A stretch of 64,000 nt of DNA. Origin: Paenibacillus durus (lineage in GTDB: Bacteria; Bacillota; Bacilli; Paenibacillales; Paenibacillaceae). The stretch lies in the NCBI RefSeq assembly GCF_000756615.1, contig NZ_CP009288.1, positions 682,001-746,000 of the forward strand, read 5' to 3'. Positions within the stretch are counted from its first letter, which is position 1; the number at the start of each line of letters is the position of its first letter. This document shows, piece after piece, positions 55,941 through 64,000 of this stretch. Below the pieces are notes generated by a model that did no database searches, was not told where the DNA came from, and was given only the letters and a program-made list of their open reading frames with translations. The translations under genes and the position numbers were made by a program.

Positions 55941-56827
55941 GTTACCGGTACGGCCGAGGCTCCTTGGATGAAAGACAAGCGCTGAACGATATAACGTTCG
56001 CGGTGGAGCCGGGTGAGTTCATCGGCATAGTCGGTTCGAATGGCTCCGGCAAATCGACGCTTGTTCAGCATATAAACGGGCTTCTATGCCCGGATGAGGG
56101 ATATGTAACGGTTTTGGGGAAGAAGACATCGGACAGGCAGCACCGAAATGGACTTTGGCGGAAAGTGGGCCTGCTATTCCAATATCCGGAGCAGCAGTTA
56201 TTTGAAGCGACTGTGATCGATGATGTTGCTTACGGACTGCGGAACATGGGGATGAAGCAGGCGGATGCGGCGGCAAGAGCGAGAGAGGCGCTGTCTCTTG
56301 TCGGCCTTAACCCGGATGAGGTTGGGGCTGTTCCTCCTCTGTCATTAAGCGGAGGGCAGCGGCGCAGGGCGGCTATCGCCGGTGTGCTTGCCATGAAGCC
56401 GGATATCCTCATTCTTGATGAAGCGACGGCCGGACTTGACGGACCGGGGAAGACCGATATTTTGTCTCTGGTCAAGCGGCTTCAGCAAGAGATGGGCATG
56501 ACGGTTCTCATGATTTCCCACAGTATGCGGGAGGTGATGGCGCTTGCTGATAAGATCGCCGTACTTGCCGATGGGCGGCTCGCGGCATGGGGCAGCACCC
56601 GTGATGTGATGCGTGAAGAAATGATGAGCAGCAGCCCCGGTTTGTTTTTTTCGGAATATGCCCTGGTGTTGATCAAGCTTGCGGAGCTAGGGTACCCGGT
56701 AAATACAGGTGTACGGTCACGGGAAGAAGCGCTCGAAGAATTGCTTACTTTGATAGGGAGGAAGGGACATGAAAGGCGTGAAGCTCGGGCAGTTCATGCA
56801 GGGAGATACGGTCATCCACAGGCTTGA
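55913..56827 (+). CDS. ecfA2: ECF transporter ATPase, EcfA2-like
   Basis: 304 residues. Walker A GSNGSGKSTLV, Q-loop GLLFQYPEQQLFEAT, signature LSGGQRRRAAIAGVL, Walker B ILILDEATAGLD and H-loop ISHSMRE. FQYPEQQLFE is the EcfA2-type Q-loop. The ATG at 55913 lies inside the previous gene, and this gene itself overlaps ecfT by 59 bases, so translation is tightly coupled. The C-terminal ~60 residues extend past the ATPase core, as usual. Confidence 0.93.
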   Translation: MPIIEFQHVSYRYGRGSLDERQALNDITFAVEPGEFIGIVGSNGSGKSTLVQHINGLLCPDEGYVTVLGKKTSDRQHRNGLWRKVGLLFQYPEQQLFEATVIDDVAYGLRNMGMKQADAAARAREALSLVGLNPDEVGAVPPLSLSGGQRRRAAIAGVLAMKPDILILDEATAGLDGPGKTDILSLVKRLQQEMGMTVLMISHSMREVMALADKIAVLADGRLAAWGSTRDVMREEMMSSSPGLFFSEYALVLIKLAELGYPVNTGVRSREEALEELLTLIGRKGHERREARAVHAGRYGHPQA

Positions 56828-57554
56828 TCCGCGAACGAAGATTATAGGCTGTCTCGCATTGACGTTCACCGTACTGCTCAAGGCGGATGCATTCATCGTC
56901 TTGATTGATGCGGCGCTGCTCGTGCTTGGTTTTCAACTGGCGCAAGTCCCTCTGAACCGGATGCTCCGGCGGCTTCGCGGCTTGTGGCTGCTGCTCGGGC
57001 TATCGTTCGTGCTTCAGGCGGTGATTACGGACGGGCAAGCGCTTCTTGCAGTGCATGGAGTGACAGTTACCAGGGAGGGAGTTATACAGGGCGGGCTGAC
57101 GGTCTTTCGGCTCGCGGCGCTTCTGCTCAGTTCATGCCTTCTGACAATGACGACGTCTCCCATTCAGCTTGCCTCGGGTCTTGAGAAGCTGCTGTCTCCT
57201 TTGTCCCGGATTGGTATACCCGTACATAAATTTGCGATGTTGATCAGCATTTCCTTGAGGTTCATTCCGGTGATGAGCGAGGAGGCGGAAATTGTGGCGC
57301 GCGCCCAGCGATCCCGCGGCGCTCCGCTTCACTCGAGCCGGTTGTTGATCCGCATCAAAAGTGTGGCGGCCGTGCTGCTTCCTCTGCTGGCTGCTTCCCT
57401 GCAGCGGGCGGGAGATCTGGCGGTGGCTATGGAAAGCCGCTGCTACTGGGGAGGCGCGCATTTAAGCAGAGTACAAAGATTGCGATACGGCCATAAGGAT
57501 TGCGTCATGTTTGGAATTCTCGGGCTGCTGATTCTGTTGTCAGCTTGCCGGTAA
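56769..57554 (+). CDS. ecfT: ECF transporter transmembrane component EcfT
   Basis: 261 residues: HRLDPRTKIIG, the near-universal N-terminal EcfT motif, then five to six helices. The two coupling motifs that contact the ATPases read RAQRSRGAP (normal ARG-type) and AMESRCYWG, where the usual Gly of E-x-RGY is Cys. The rest is normal. Start at ATG 56769 behind GGGAGGAAGGGAC, 59 bases inside ecfA2. It is followed after 11 bases by a cell-surface protein gene. Confidence 0.9.
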   Translation: MKGVKLGQFMQGDTVIHRLDPRTKIIGCLALTFTVLLKADAFIVLIDAALLVLGFQLAQVPLNRMLRRLRGLWLLLGLSFVLQAVITDGQALLAVHGVTVTREGVIQGGLTVFRLAALLLSSCLLTMTTSPIQLASGLEKLLSPLSRIGIPVHKFAMLISISLRFIPVMSEEAEIVARAQRSRGAPLHSSRLLIRIKSVAAVLLPLLAASLQRAGDLAVAMESRCYWGGAHLSRVQRLRYGHKDCVMFGILGLLILLSACR

Positions 57555-57565
57555 TAGGGGGATGT

Positions 57566-58801
57566 ATGGTTATGCGATATAACGTAATGAAGCGGTACAT
57601 AGTGGCGGTCTTACTGCTTATGTGGATGGTACTAACGGTACAGCCGGTCTACGCCGGTGATGGCGACGGTACCGGGTCTGGCGGGGGAACTTCCGGGGCG
57701 AAGCCGCTGAAGTTCGTCTCGGCAACGCTTGTAGACGAAAAGACGAGCATCGTCGATGCTTCGGATATTCCGCTGAAGCCGAAATTTCGGTTGTTGTTTG
57801 ACAAGAACGTAGTCAACAGCACGGTATGGGGAATTAACCGGGAGTGCTTCACGCTGTCTTCAGACAATGGAGCAGTATCAATTGAAGTGACCAAAGTGGA
57901 CGATACGATTGATCCTTCCCAGCGGCAGGCCGTATTTGTGGAGCCGGTCAGTGCTCTGGCTCCCGGAGTAAGCTACAGTCTGAAGGTTGGTCCTGAACTG
58001 GTCGCCAAAAACGGGGTCTCCACCTTGGGCGGCACGACTTCGGGCCATGGCGTAACGATTGCTTTTACAACGAAGCGGGAGGAACAGGCAAAAGCGCCAA
58101 GCGTTCCTGCTAAGGCGGAGACGACTGCTGCTCCAAGCCCTAAGGCGCCAAGCGTCCCCGCTGGGCAGAAGGTGCAGAGTGCCGCAAAACCGAAGGCGGC
58201 AAGCGTAAGTACCGCTCCTAAAGAAGCGTCCGGGCAGAAGGCTAAGGCGACTGCAGCGGGCGCAGCGGAAGGGTCGGGGGAGAGCAAGAAGACAAAGAGC
58301 GATCAGGCGCCTGCCGCCAGCAAGCCGGCAGGAAGTGGTGCTGCAGGGACCGATATTGCTGCGAGCGCGGCTCCCGCCAATAAGACTGCCGCCAGTGCGG
58401 CTCCCGCCAATAAAGCTGCTGAAAGCACGGCTGCCCCTAGCTCCCCTGCGCAGACGGCAAAACCGGCGGCGCAGGAGAGCCAGACCCCGGCTAGCGGGAC
58501 CCAAGCGACAGCTGCCGCTACGGCTTCTCCGCAAAGGCCGGAGGCCACTGAAGCGCCTGCGGCTGCACAGGCTCAACCGGGAAATATGCCGGAGCCTTCC
58601 GCAAAGGCCGGGGCAGGAGAGGCGGCTTCGGCTGAGCCGGAAGCGGCAGCAACTCTTTCCGATACAGGAAGTACCGATCCCCACTGGCGTCTGATGATGA
58701 TTGTCCTGGTCGTGCTGCTCGCGGGATGGGCAGCCGCGGAATTGCTGTATTTCCGGCGCAGACGGGCCGGTAAGCGGTCGGGCAACCAGAATGATTCCTA
58801 G
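57566..58801 (+). CDS. Exported Ig-like protein with wall-spanning linker and C-terminal anchor
   Basis: 411 residues. Signal peptide (YIVAVLLLMWMVLTVQP, cleavage near VYA), an SbsA-type Ig-like domain at ~35-170 (FRLLFDKNVVNSTVWG, VSALAPGVSYSLKVGPEL), a ~190-residue Ala/Pro/Lys/Ser/Thr-rich linker with internal repeats of AAPANKTAAS type, then LSDTG at 364-368, a membrane helix (LMMIVLVVLLAGWAAAELLY) and a basic tail RRRRAGKR. This is the layout of a sortase substrate, but the motif is degenerate (usual LPxTG), so a plain membrane anchor is equally likely. Start ATG 57566 behind GGGGG. Confidence 0.78.
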   Translation: MVMRYNVMKRYIVAVLLLMWMVLTVQPVYAGDGDGTGSGGGTSGAKPLKFVSATLVDEKTSIVDASDIPLKPKFRLLFDKNVVNSTVWGINRECFTLSSDNGAVSIEVTKVDDTIDPSQRQAVFVEPVSALAPGVSYSLKVGPELVAKNGVSTLGGTTSGHGVTIAFTTKREEQAKAPSVPAKAETTAAPSPKAPSVPAGQKVQSAAKPKAASVSTAPKEASGQKAKATAAGAAEGSGESKKTKSDQAPAASKPAGSGAAGTDIAASAAPANKTAASAAPANKAAESTAAPSSPAQTAKPAAQESQTPASGTQATAAATASPQRPEATEAPAAAQAQPGNMPEPSAKAGAGEAASAEPEAAATLSDTGSTDPHWRLMMIVLVVLLAGWAAAELLYFRRRRAGKRSGNQNDS

Positions 58802-58905
58802 ATTGGCAGAATACGAGCAATGAATCCAAAGGGGAGGAATGCGGGGGAGAAAGACATATATAGCCAGTACTGTACTTAATCATTAACAGGATAGGGGGCA
58901 ATTCC

Positions 58906-61900
58906 ATGCAACAAGTTTGGAGGAAGCGGAGAAGTTCAATTTTTAAGATGTTAATGGCATTTGTGCTTGCGTTTGTGAGTTTGGTTCCTTCAGGAGCGGT
59001 GTTTGCAGCTGGGCTTAGTCTAACAAGCTTTAAGCTGAATAATTCAACTACTATGCAAGCATCAGCGGACCCGGGCGCTAATGTAGACATTCCGCTGAGC
59101 GGCTATTTTTCAGCTGCTTTTTCAAATGCAGTATTAGGATACGGCACGCCGCCGAACAAGAATTACACAATAGACAATAGATCAAAGGTAAAGCTGGAAA
59201 GGGTTGTTAATGGAAGCCGTGTTCCGGCGGAGATCAAGGTTGAGGACGGTCTAATGGGCCAGCCGTTAACATTGACATTCAATGGACTGGCGGCAGGAAG
59301 CCAATATATCTTAACGCTAATTGGAGATCATGGCGGAGTTAAAGGGATCACAGCTAATAATAATACCAATTCACTGGGCGCTGATATTGAAATCGGGTTT
59401 ACAACGGTCGGGCCAGTAGCACCGTCCATACCATCGTTTACGGCGGCGACGCTGCTTGGAAATGAACTGACGCTCAGAGGACTGCCGAATAACGCGGCTA
59501 ATCTGGAATATTCGTATGCCAAAGATGGAATGAGCTACGGCGCATGGTCTGATCTGGCGGTAACGGGTACAACGGCAACGCTGCAGGTAGTGAACGAATC
59601 GGACAACAGTTCCGTAACCAACTCAGTGTACGCCCCGGTAACTCCGGAAGTAAGCAAAGTGCAGGTGCGTGTCAAGGCTAATCCTGAGCTGAATACCCCT
59701 GAGGGGGAGAGTGCCGTCCAAACGGTAACGACGACTCCTCCAACACCGGGCGCTCCATCTCTTATCGCAGCGGCTCTCACCGGGACGCAATTAATCTTGA
59801 AAGGTCTTCCCGAGGGAGCGGCGAATCTGGAATACAGCCTGGCTGAAGATGGAAGCGGCTTTGGTTCATGGAACACTCTGGACGTGCCGCACACGGTTAG
59901 CGGAGTGACATATGCTTATATCGATGCTTCAACGCTAAGCCTCACTTCTGGCGTAAGCCAAGTTAAAGTTCGCGCCAAGGCGGATGACGCCGCCAATGTT
60001 CCGTCTGGCGAGATTGCTTCGGCGACGGTTCTGCTGGCGTTACAGGTAGAGACGCCGATTGAGGAAGGGAAGACGTATATTTTTGAGTCCGGATTGAAAG
60101 TACAAGCGGAAAAGCTGAATCCGGGTGTAAATACGATTACCGTCGAGGATGCCAGACCGAAGGTCCATCCTTATAATGATGATCCGGTATTTCCGCAGAT
60201 TGATGGAATAGGGCCGGTATATGGCGTTCTTCTCAAAGGCCCTGGCGAGCGCGGTACCAAAAAAGTAACGATGACCGTTCCGATCTCGAATGTCATTCCG
60301 GACAACATGCTTGCGAAGAGTGGGGTGTACGACGGAAGAAACCAGTTGATGCCTAACGGAATCGACGAGAATGGGCAGTCGGAGGCATGGACATATCAGA
60401 ACGATACGGACCGCTCCAAGGTGGACAATCGGATCTTTACCTTCTCCACCGATGACTTCACTGAAGCAGGCAAATACCATATGTACACTGAATTATATGA
60501 CCCCCAGATCGCTAATCTTCCAGAGATTTATCCGCAGGGTTATGTACAGGGGCCTGACGGAAGAATGGCCATCAAGCTTCAAATAAATCCAGGCGAGGAC
60601 GGTACCGGGATATCCGAATGGAACCTTTACAGGGATGGCAAATTCATTGCTCAAATCGGTGACCGGACATCTTATATAGGGTTAAAGAGAGAAGATTTTG
60701 TCTATTACGATTACAATGTGGAGGCAGGGAAGGTCTACGAATATAAGGCAAGAAATTATGATGTCTATAATAATACCGAGCCCATTATCGAGCTGTCACA
60801 CCCGTTTCTTGCCGCTGCAATGACGGATGAGGAAATTACCAATAAATTAAAAACGGATATTGAAAGCGGGGCGCTGCCGTTCCAGTATACGGACGGGGAT
60901 TCCAGGCAATCCGTTACACAGGGGTTTCTTCTGAATTTTAGAGCTCCTTCTGACTATAAGTATGATGATCTTGTAAATGTTGAATGGACGAGCGACCGGC
61001 CTGATATCATCCGGACAGATAATGTAATTGCGCATGTATTCAAGCCTCTTGATGCATCGGAAGTCGTAGTACATTTAACCGGAACTGTAAAAATTGCGGG
61101 AAGAGAGTCGGCTACGAAGCTTACTGTTCCTGTTACGGTCAAATGGACCGAGGAGGCTGTCATCGGGGGGATCGCGAATTTCACTGACGAAGATGCGGAC
61201 CGGTACAGGGAAGAACTGATGGCTGCCATTGAGCGGCCGGAAGTGAAGACGATTATTCTGAAAAATAGGGTTAATTTGAATTCGGATGTTAGTCCAATAA
61301 TAGACATTGATTTTAAAGGAAAAGCAGTGAAGCTTGCTTCTTATCATAGTCAACCTGGGGATTCTCTGGGTGCGTATACAGGACTCTATTTTACTATGGG
61401 TGACGGCAGCGCCATTCGAAATGTTGTCATTGATGCAAACGGAATGGAGTCAAATGCTATAATAGAGGCTGCAGGGAAGGGCTCTTTGCTGGACAACGTA
61501 ACATTAACCGGTATGGAAAATACATTGTATGGTGTCAGAACATCACGGTATGACAGCCCCACCATTCGAAACAGCACGTTCGGTCCAGCCAAGCTAGCGG
61601 GCGTGTATGTAAAGCAGTGGCCGGAAATCTCTTCCCCGGACGGTATGCTGACGATTGAAAATAGTACATTTGACGGTGCAGGGAAGCCCGGTTATGGTGT
61701 ACTGGTGACTGGCGGCAAGACTGTCATTCGTGACAGCGAGATCAAAGGCTATCGGGGACAATTTGTAACCGGCTGGAACAGCGATAATGAGTTTGACGGA
61801 TATATTTGGAACTATAAGAAAATTCGTGACGGGTTTATGTCAGCAGGTGTATCCGTGCGGGAGCGGGGACAGATTGAAATGCACGGTAACCGGGTCTCGG

Positions 61901-63234
61901 ATTCGGATACGGGAATTCAAGTGTGGACCGGCGAGCAGTATCGCTATCAGAAATGGGACAATAAGCAACAACAAAACGTGATTATAGGTCCCGAAACGGT
62001 GTACGCAACGGTACATGGAACCCGGGTAACCGATGAGTCAACAGCGGCTGCGGCGGTTGAAGCGCTGCAGGCGGATAATGATACGTCGGCCAGCAGCAAG
62101 GGGATCACTATCAGCAATGCCCCCGACATGGATCATCCTGTCCTGTGGGCGCAGGCCAAAGATACCGCGTTCCGCATTCTAGACCAACAGCCGGCTCCGT
62201 ATGCCAAGAGAGTACCGATAGACGGCAGCCTCTCGTTCAGTTTCTCCGAAGATATGAATCCGGCGACAGTTAGCGGCGATACGGTGAAGTTAACAAAATC
62301 CGGAAAAGTCGTTCCGGCTGAGGTTGCTTACGATCCGGCAGCACGAAAGGTTACACTTAAGCCAAAGAGCAAGTTAGGGTATGGAACAACATACGTCTTA
62401 ACGGTAACTAATGCCGTAGCAGATAGCGAAGGTCGCCATCTCCCAGTGAATTACAGTTGGAGCTTCGCGACCGCTCCGCTGGTTACTTTCCTGACACCAG
62501 CGGTTGGAAAAGATATTTCGTACGAGGTGGGTACGGATGCTGAACTGAAGATCAGCTTTGCCGCGCCTGTCAAACCGGGCAGCCTTTCGAACGGAGCGGA
62601 TGTCATTCTGGAGCAGATCGGCACGGCTTCCAATCCATCGGGCGGCAGCAAACGTATCCCGGCCGGTTATACGTTCAGCAGCGATGGAACCGGACTTGTG
62701 CTGAAGCCGTCCAAACCGCTTGACGGTGGCGCATATTATAAGCTGACCGTACCAGGAAAGGTTACGGATGCGGACAAAAATGTGATGGGTACGGATTCAA
62801 GTGTGACTTTCTATACGAAGCCGGCAGCCTTTACCGATGAGATCAGCTTCACACGAAGCGATGTGCTTAACGCTCCGGTTACAGACAAGCTGGAGCCGGG
62901 CAAAGAATACTTGGTTACGGTCAAAGCAAAGAACATGAGCGACGCAATACTTCATGACGCGGCTGTCTACCTTATTGCCCGGGGCGGGAAGGGGGCACGC
63001 CTGGAACATGGCGGAGAAGTCATTGCAACAAAGAGTATAAATACCGGCTCCTACCCAGGACCCGACAGATATCTACCGAATTTCACTTTCCTTATTAAAG
63101 TGCCTGAAGATATCGAAGGAGACGTCTATGTCGATGTCATGATGCGTGAAAGCTCGAGCTACCGGAACAAGCCAAGAGTGCTGGCGGAGACGAAGCATTT
63201 AGTGCTTGGAGTCAACCACGAGGAAGGAAGGTAG
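58906..63234 (+). CDS. Large exported multi-domain surface protein, 1442 aa
   Basis: Signal peptide (MLMAFVLAFVSLVPSGAVFA), then an Ig-like domain (~35-165), two tandem repeats of ~105 residues (GLPNNAANLEYSYAKDGMSY / GLPEGAANLEYSLAEDGSGF), a beta-rich middle part, an aBig-type Ig domain (~645-750, VEWTSDRPDIIRTDNVI), a right-handed beta-helix-like stretch (~765-1065, repeated G-x-x-V-x-D-N patterns), and two SbsA-type Ig domains (~1092-1302: FSFSEDMNPATVSGDTVKL; LKISFAAPVKPGSL). No membrane anchor or SLH domain is seen. It lies in the same strand run as the ECF genes. Likely binds a polymer or partner surface protein. Confidence 0.78.
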   Translation: MQQVWRKRRSSIFKMLMAFVLAFVSLVPSGAVFAAGLSLTSFKLNNSTTMQASADPGANVDIPLSGYFSAAFSNAVLGYGTPPNKNYTIDNRSKVKLERVVNGSRVPAEIKVEDGLMGQPLTLTFNGLAAGSQYILTLIGDHGGVKGITANNNTNSLGADIEIGFTTVGPVAPSIPSFTAATLLGNELTLRGLPNNAANLEYSYAKDGMSYGAWSDLAVTGTTATLQVVNESDNSSVTNSVYAPVTPEVSKVQVRVKANPELNTPEGESAVQTVTTTPPTPGAPSLIAAALTGTQLILKGLPEGAANLEYSLAEDGSGFGSWNTLDVPHTVSGVTYAYIDASTLSLTSGVSQVKVRAKADDAANVPSGEIASATVLLALQVETPIEEGKTYIFESGLKVQAEKLNPGVNTITVEDARPKVHPYNDDPVFPQIDGIGPVYGVLLKGPGERGTKKVTMTVPISNVIPDNMLAKSGVYDGRNQLMPNGIDENGQSEAWTYQNDTDRSKVDNRIFTFSTDDFTEAGKYHMYTELYDPQIANLPEIYPQGYVQGPDGRMAIKLQINPGEDGTGISEWNLYRDGKFIAQIGDRTSYIGLKREDFVYYDYNVEAGKVYEYKARNYDVYNNTEPIIELSHPFLAAAMTDEEITNKLKTDIESGALPFQYTDGDSRQSVTQGFLLNFRAPSDYKYDDLVNVEWTSDRPDIIRTDNVIAHVFKPLDASEVVVHLTGTVKIAGRESATKLTVPVTVKWTEEAVIGGIANFTDEDADRYREELMAAIERPEVKTIILKNRVNLNSDVSPIIDIDFKGKAVKLASYHSQPGDSLGAYTGLYFTMGDGSAIRNVVIDANGMESNAIIEAAGKGSLLDNVTLTGMENTLYGVRTSRYDSPTIRNSTFGPAKLAGVYVKQWPEISSPDGMLTIENSTFDGAGKPGYGVLVTGGKTVIRDSEIKGYRGQFVTGWNSDNEFDGYIWNYKKIRDGFMSAGVSVRERGQIEMHGNRVSDSDTGIQVWTGEQYRYQKWDNKQQQNVIIGPETVYATVHGTRVTDESTAAAAVEALQADNDTSASSKGITISNAPDMDHPVLWAQAKDTAFRILDQQPAPYAKRVPIDGSLSFSFSEDMNPATVSGDTVKLTKSGKVVPAEVAYDPAARKVTLKPKSKLGYGTTYVLTVTNAVADSEGRHLPVNYSWSFATAPLVTFLTPAVGKDISYEVGTDAELKISFAAPVKPGSLSNGADVILEQIGTASNPSGGSKRIPAGYTFSSDGTGLVLKPSKPLDGGAYYKLTVPGKVTDADKNVMGTDSSVTFYTKPAAFTDEISFTRSDVLNAPVTDKLEPGKEYLVTVKAKNMSDAILHDAAVYLIARGGKGARLEHGGEVIATKSINTGSYPGPDRYLPNFTFLIKVPEDIEGDVYVDVMMRESSSYRNKPRVLAETKHLVLGVNHEEGR

Positions 63235-63237
63235 CCC

Positions 63238-64000
63238 ATGAAAAAAGTAGCCAGTGCTATTCTTGCCTTATGGATGACCTGTTTCCTGCTGGTTCAGCCG
63301 GTATGGGCCGATCCTACTGTGGAAATTGTCACCAACGGCGGGATTACGGCGTACAGCCCCGGCTATGTCATGGTCATTTCAGGAAAGGTAGCGGATGAAG
63401 ACCTCCCGATGCCTAATACCGATGTGTTCATCCAGGTCTATCCGGAAGGTAAGGAGAACAATGTCATCTTCTACTCGGGAACCAAGACGGATAGTAAAGG
63501 GTATTACAAGGCCATCTTCACCTTGCCATCAGGAAGCTCGCTTCCTGATGGCAAGTACAAGATAGCGGTGAACACGGCTCAGGCATCGGCCGAGCAATTG
63601 TTCTCAGTTCCCTTAGCCGCTCAAGGGCTGGAGTATATGGGAAGTTCGATCAAGGGAGCGGAGAACGGGTTTGTGGAGCCCGTCCCGGTGGATACCGATC
63701 AGATCGCCCTTGTATTTAACAGCAACGTGAACTTTTTTTACAACAAGAATTATCCCGATTTCGTGATCGGGAAGAATGACAATAACGAAGATTCGATCAA
63801 GCTCTTTAAGGGGAACACTCCGGTAGCCGTGGATGTGAACTTGATTGACAGCATTGCCAATAGCCCGGCGGTGGATTTGAGTTACTATCAAAAAGGCTCT
63901 CAGATCGTATTGCAAGAGACGGACAGCAAGAAAGTTATCCTGCTTTCCCCGGAAAGCGGACTTGAGCCCAATACGGAATACCGGATTTTTATCAGTAAAG
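63238..64000 (+). CDS. Exported Ig-like surface protein, N-terminal part (runs off right edge)
   Basis: Begins MKKVASAILALWMTCFLLV, a signal peptide with cleavage near VWA. Then a beta-sandwich domain (VEIVTNGGITAYSPGYVMVI, KTDSKGYYKAIFTLPSG) like a macroglobulin/CarboxypepD-regulatory Ig domain, followed by an SbsA-type Ig domain (TDQIALVFNSNVNFFYNK; LEPNTEYRIFIS) cut at base 64000. The ATG at 63238 comes three bases after the previous stop, so the genes are coupled. What lies downstream (SLH, DUF4430 or other anchor domains) would be informative for the function. Confidence 0.75.
   Translation, partial: MKKVASAILALWMTCFLLVQPVWADPTVEIVTNGGITAYSPGYVMVISGKVADEDLPMPNTDVFIQVYPEGKENNVIFYSGTKTDSKGYYKAIFTLPSGSSLPDGKYKIAVNTAQASAEQLFSVPLAAQGLEYMGSSIKGAENGFVEPVPVDTDQIALVFNSNVNFFYNKNYPDFVIGKNDNNEDSIKLFKGNTPVAVDVNLIDSIANSPAVDLSYYQKGSQIVLQETDSKKVILLSPESGLEPNTEYRIFISK

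Overview
The window is typical low-GC Gram-positive chromosome of a Paenibacillus-like bacterium (Paenibacillaceae). Evidence: a 16S-23S-5S rRNA operon with a Bacillales-type 16S, strong AGGAGG-type ribosome binding sites, signal-peptide proteins with copper-amine-oxidase-like stalk domains and SbsA-type Ig domains, and gene pairs also known in Bacillus (guaA/pbuG, hemL2/bcp). GC content is moderate to high, except for one clearly AT-rich cassette at about 29.5-32.5 kb. I see no phage, no insertion sequence, no CRISPR array and no tRNA gene.

Layout. 1-9.2 kb: partial aconitase (minus strand), a secreted-type amidase, Ddl, a small protein with UvsE, FabI, an inositol-monophosphatase-family enzyme, a secreted SGNH hydrolase and a peptide deformylase. 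9.4-12.6 kb: HemL (probably the GsaB paralogue), an LCP cell-wall ligase and the peroxiredoxin Bcp. 12.7-21.3 kb: a giant fused acyl-CoA dehydratase activase/dehydratase-like protein, a MarR/DHA2 efflux operon with a visible promoter and operator, a second MFS carrier and a DedA protein. 21.4-27.3 kb: a polysaccharide deacetylase, then DUF58 and a TgpA-like transglutaminase whose C-terminus carries a 45-nt tandem repeat. 27.9-34.3 kb: guaA and a PbuG-type purine permease (PurR-box-like site plus purine riboswitch), separated by the AT-rich cassette, which holds an AraC regulator and a sugar permease with a fused EIIA domain.

34.6-41.8 kb is a surface-glycosylation and surface-protein region: a 1273-residue protein with two GT-C glycosyltransferase modules, a polyprenyl-phosphate glycosyltransferase, a GtrA protein, a sortase, and a secreted transglutaminase preceded by two nearly identical c-di-GMP-I riboswitch aptamers. 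42.1-47.3 kb is the rRNA operon, with no tRNA genes inside. At 47.6-49.8 kb topB is broken by a one-base frameshift. 50-53.5 kb holds an HxlR regulator, an MFS carrier, a DUF1294 protein, a universal stress protein and a nitroreductase.

54-64 kb is the most unusual part: a compact operon encoding a complete ECF transporter (S, two ATPases, T) led by a small anchored protein of unknown function and followed at once by three large exported Ig-like proteins, the last cut by the window edge. The arrangement suggests a dedicated surface capture and import system whose ligand cannot be read from this sequence.
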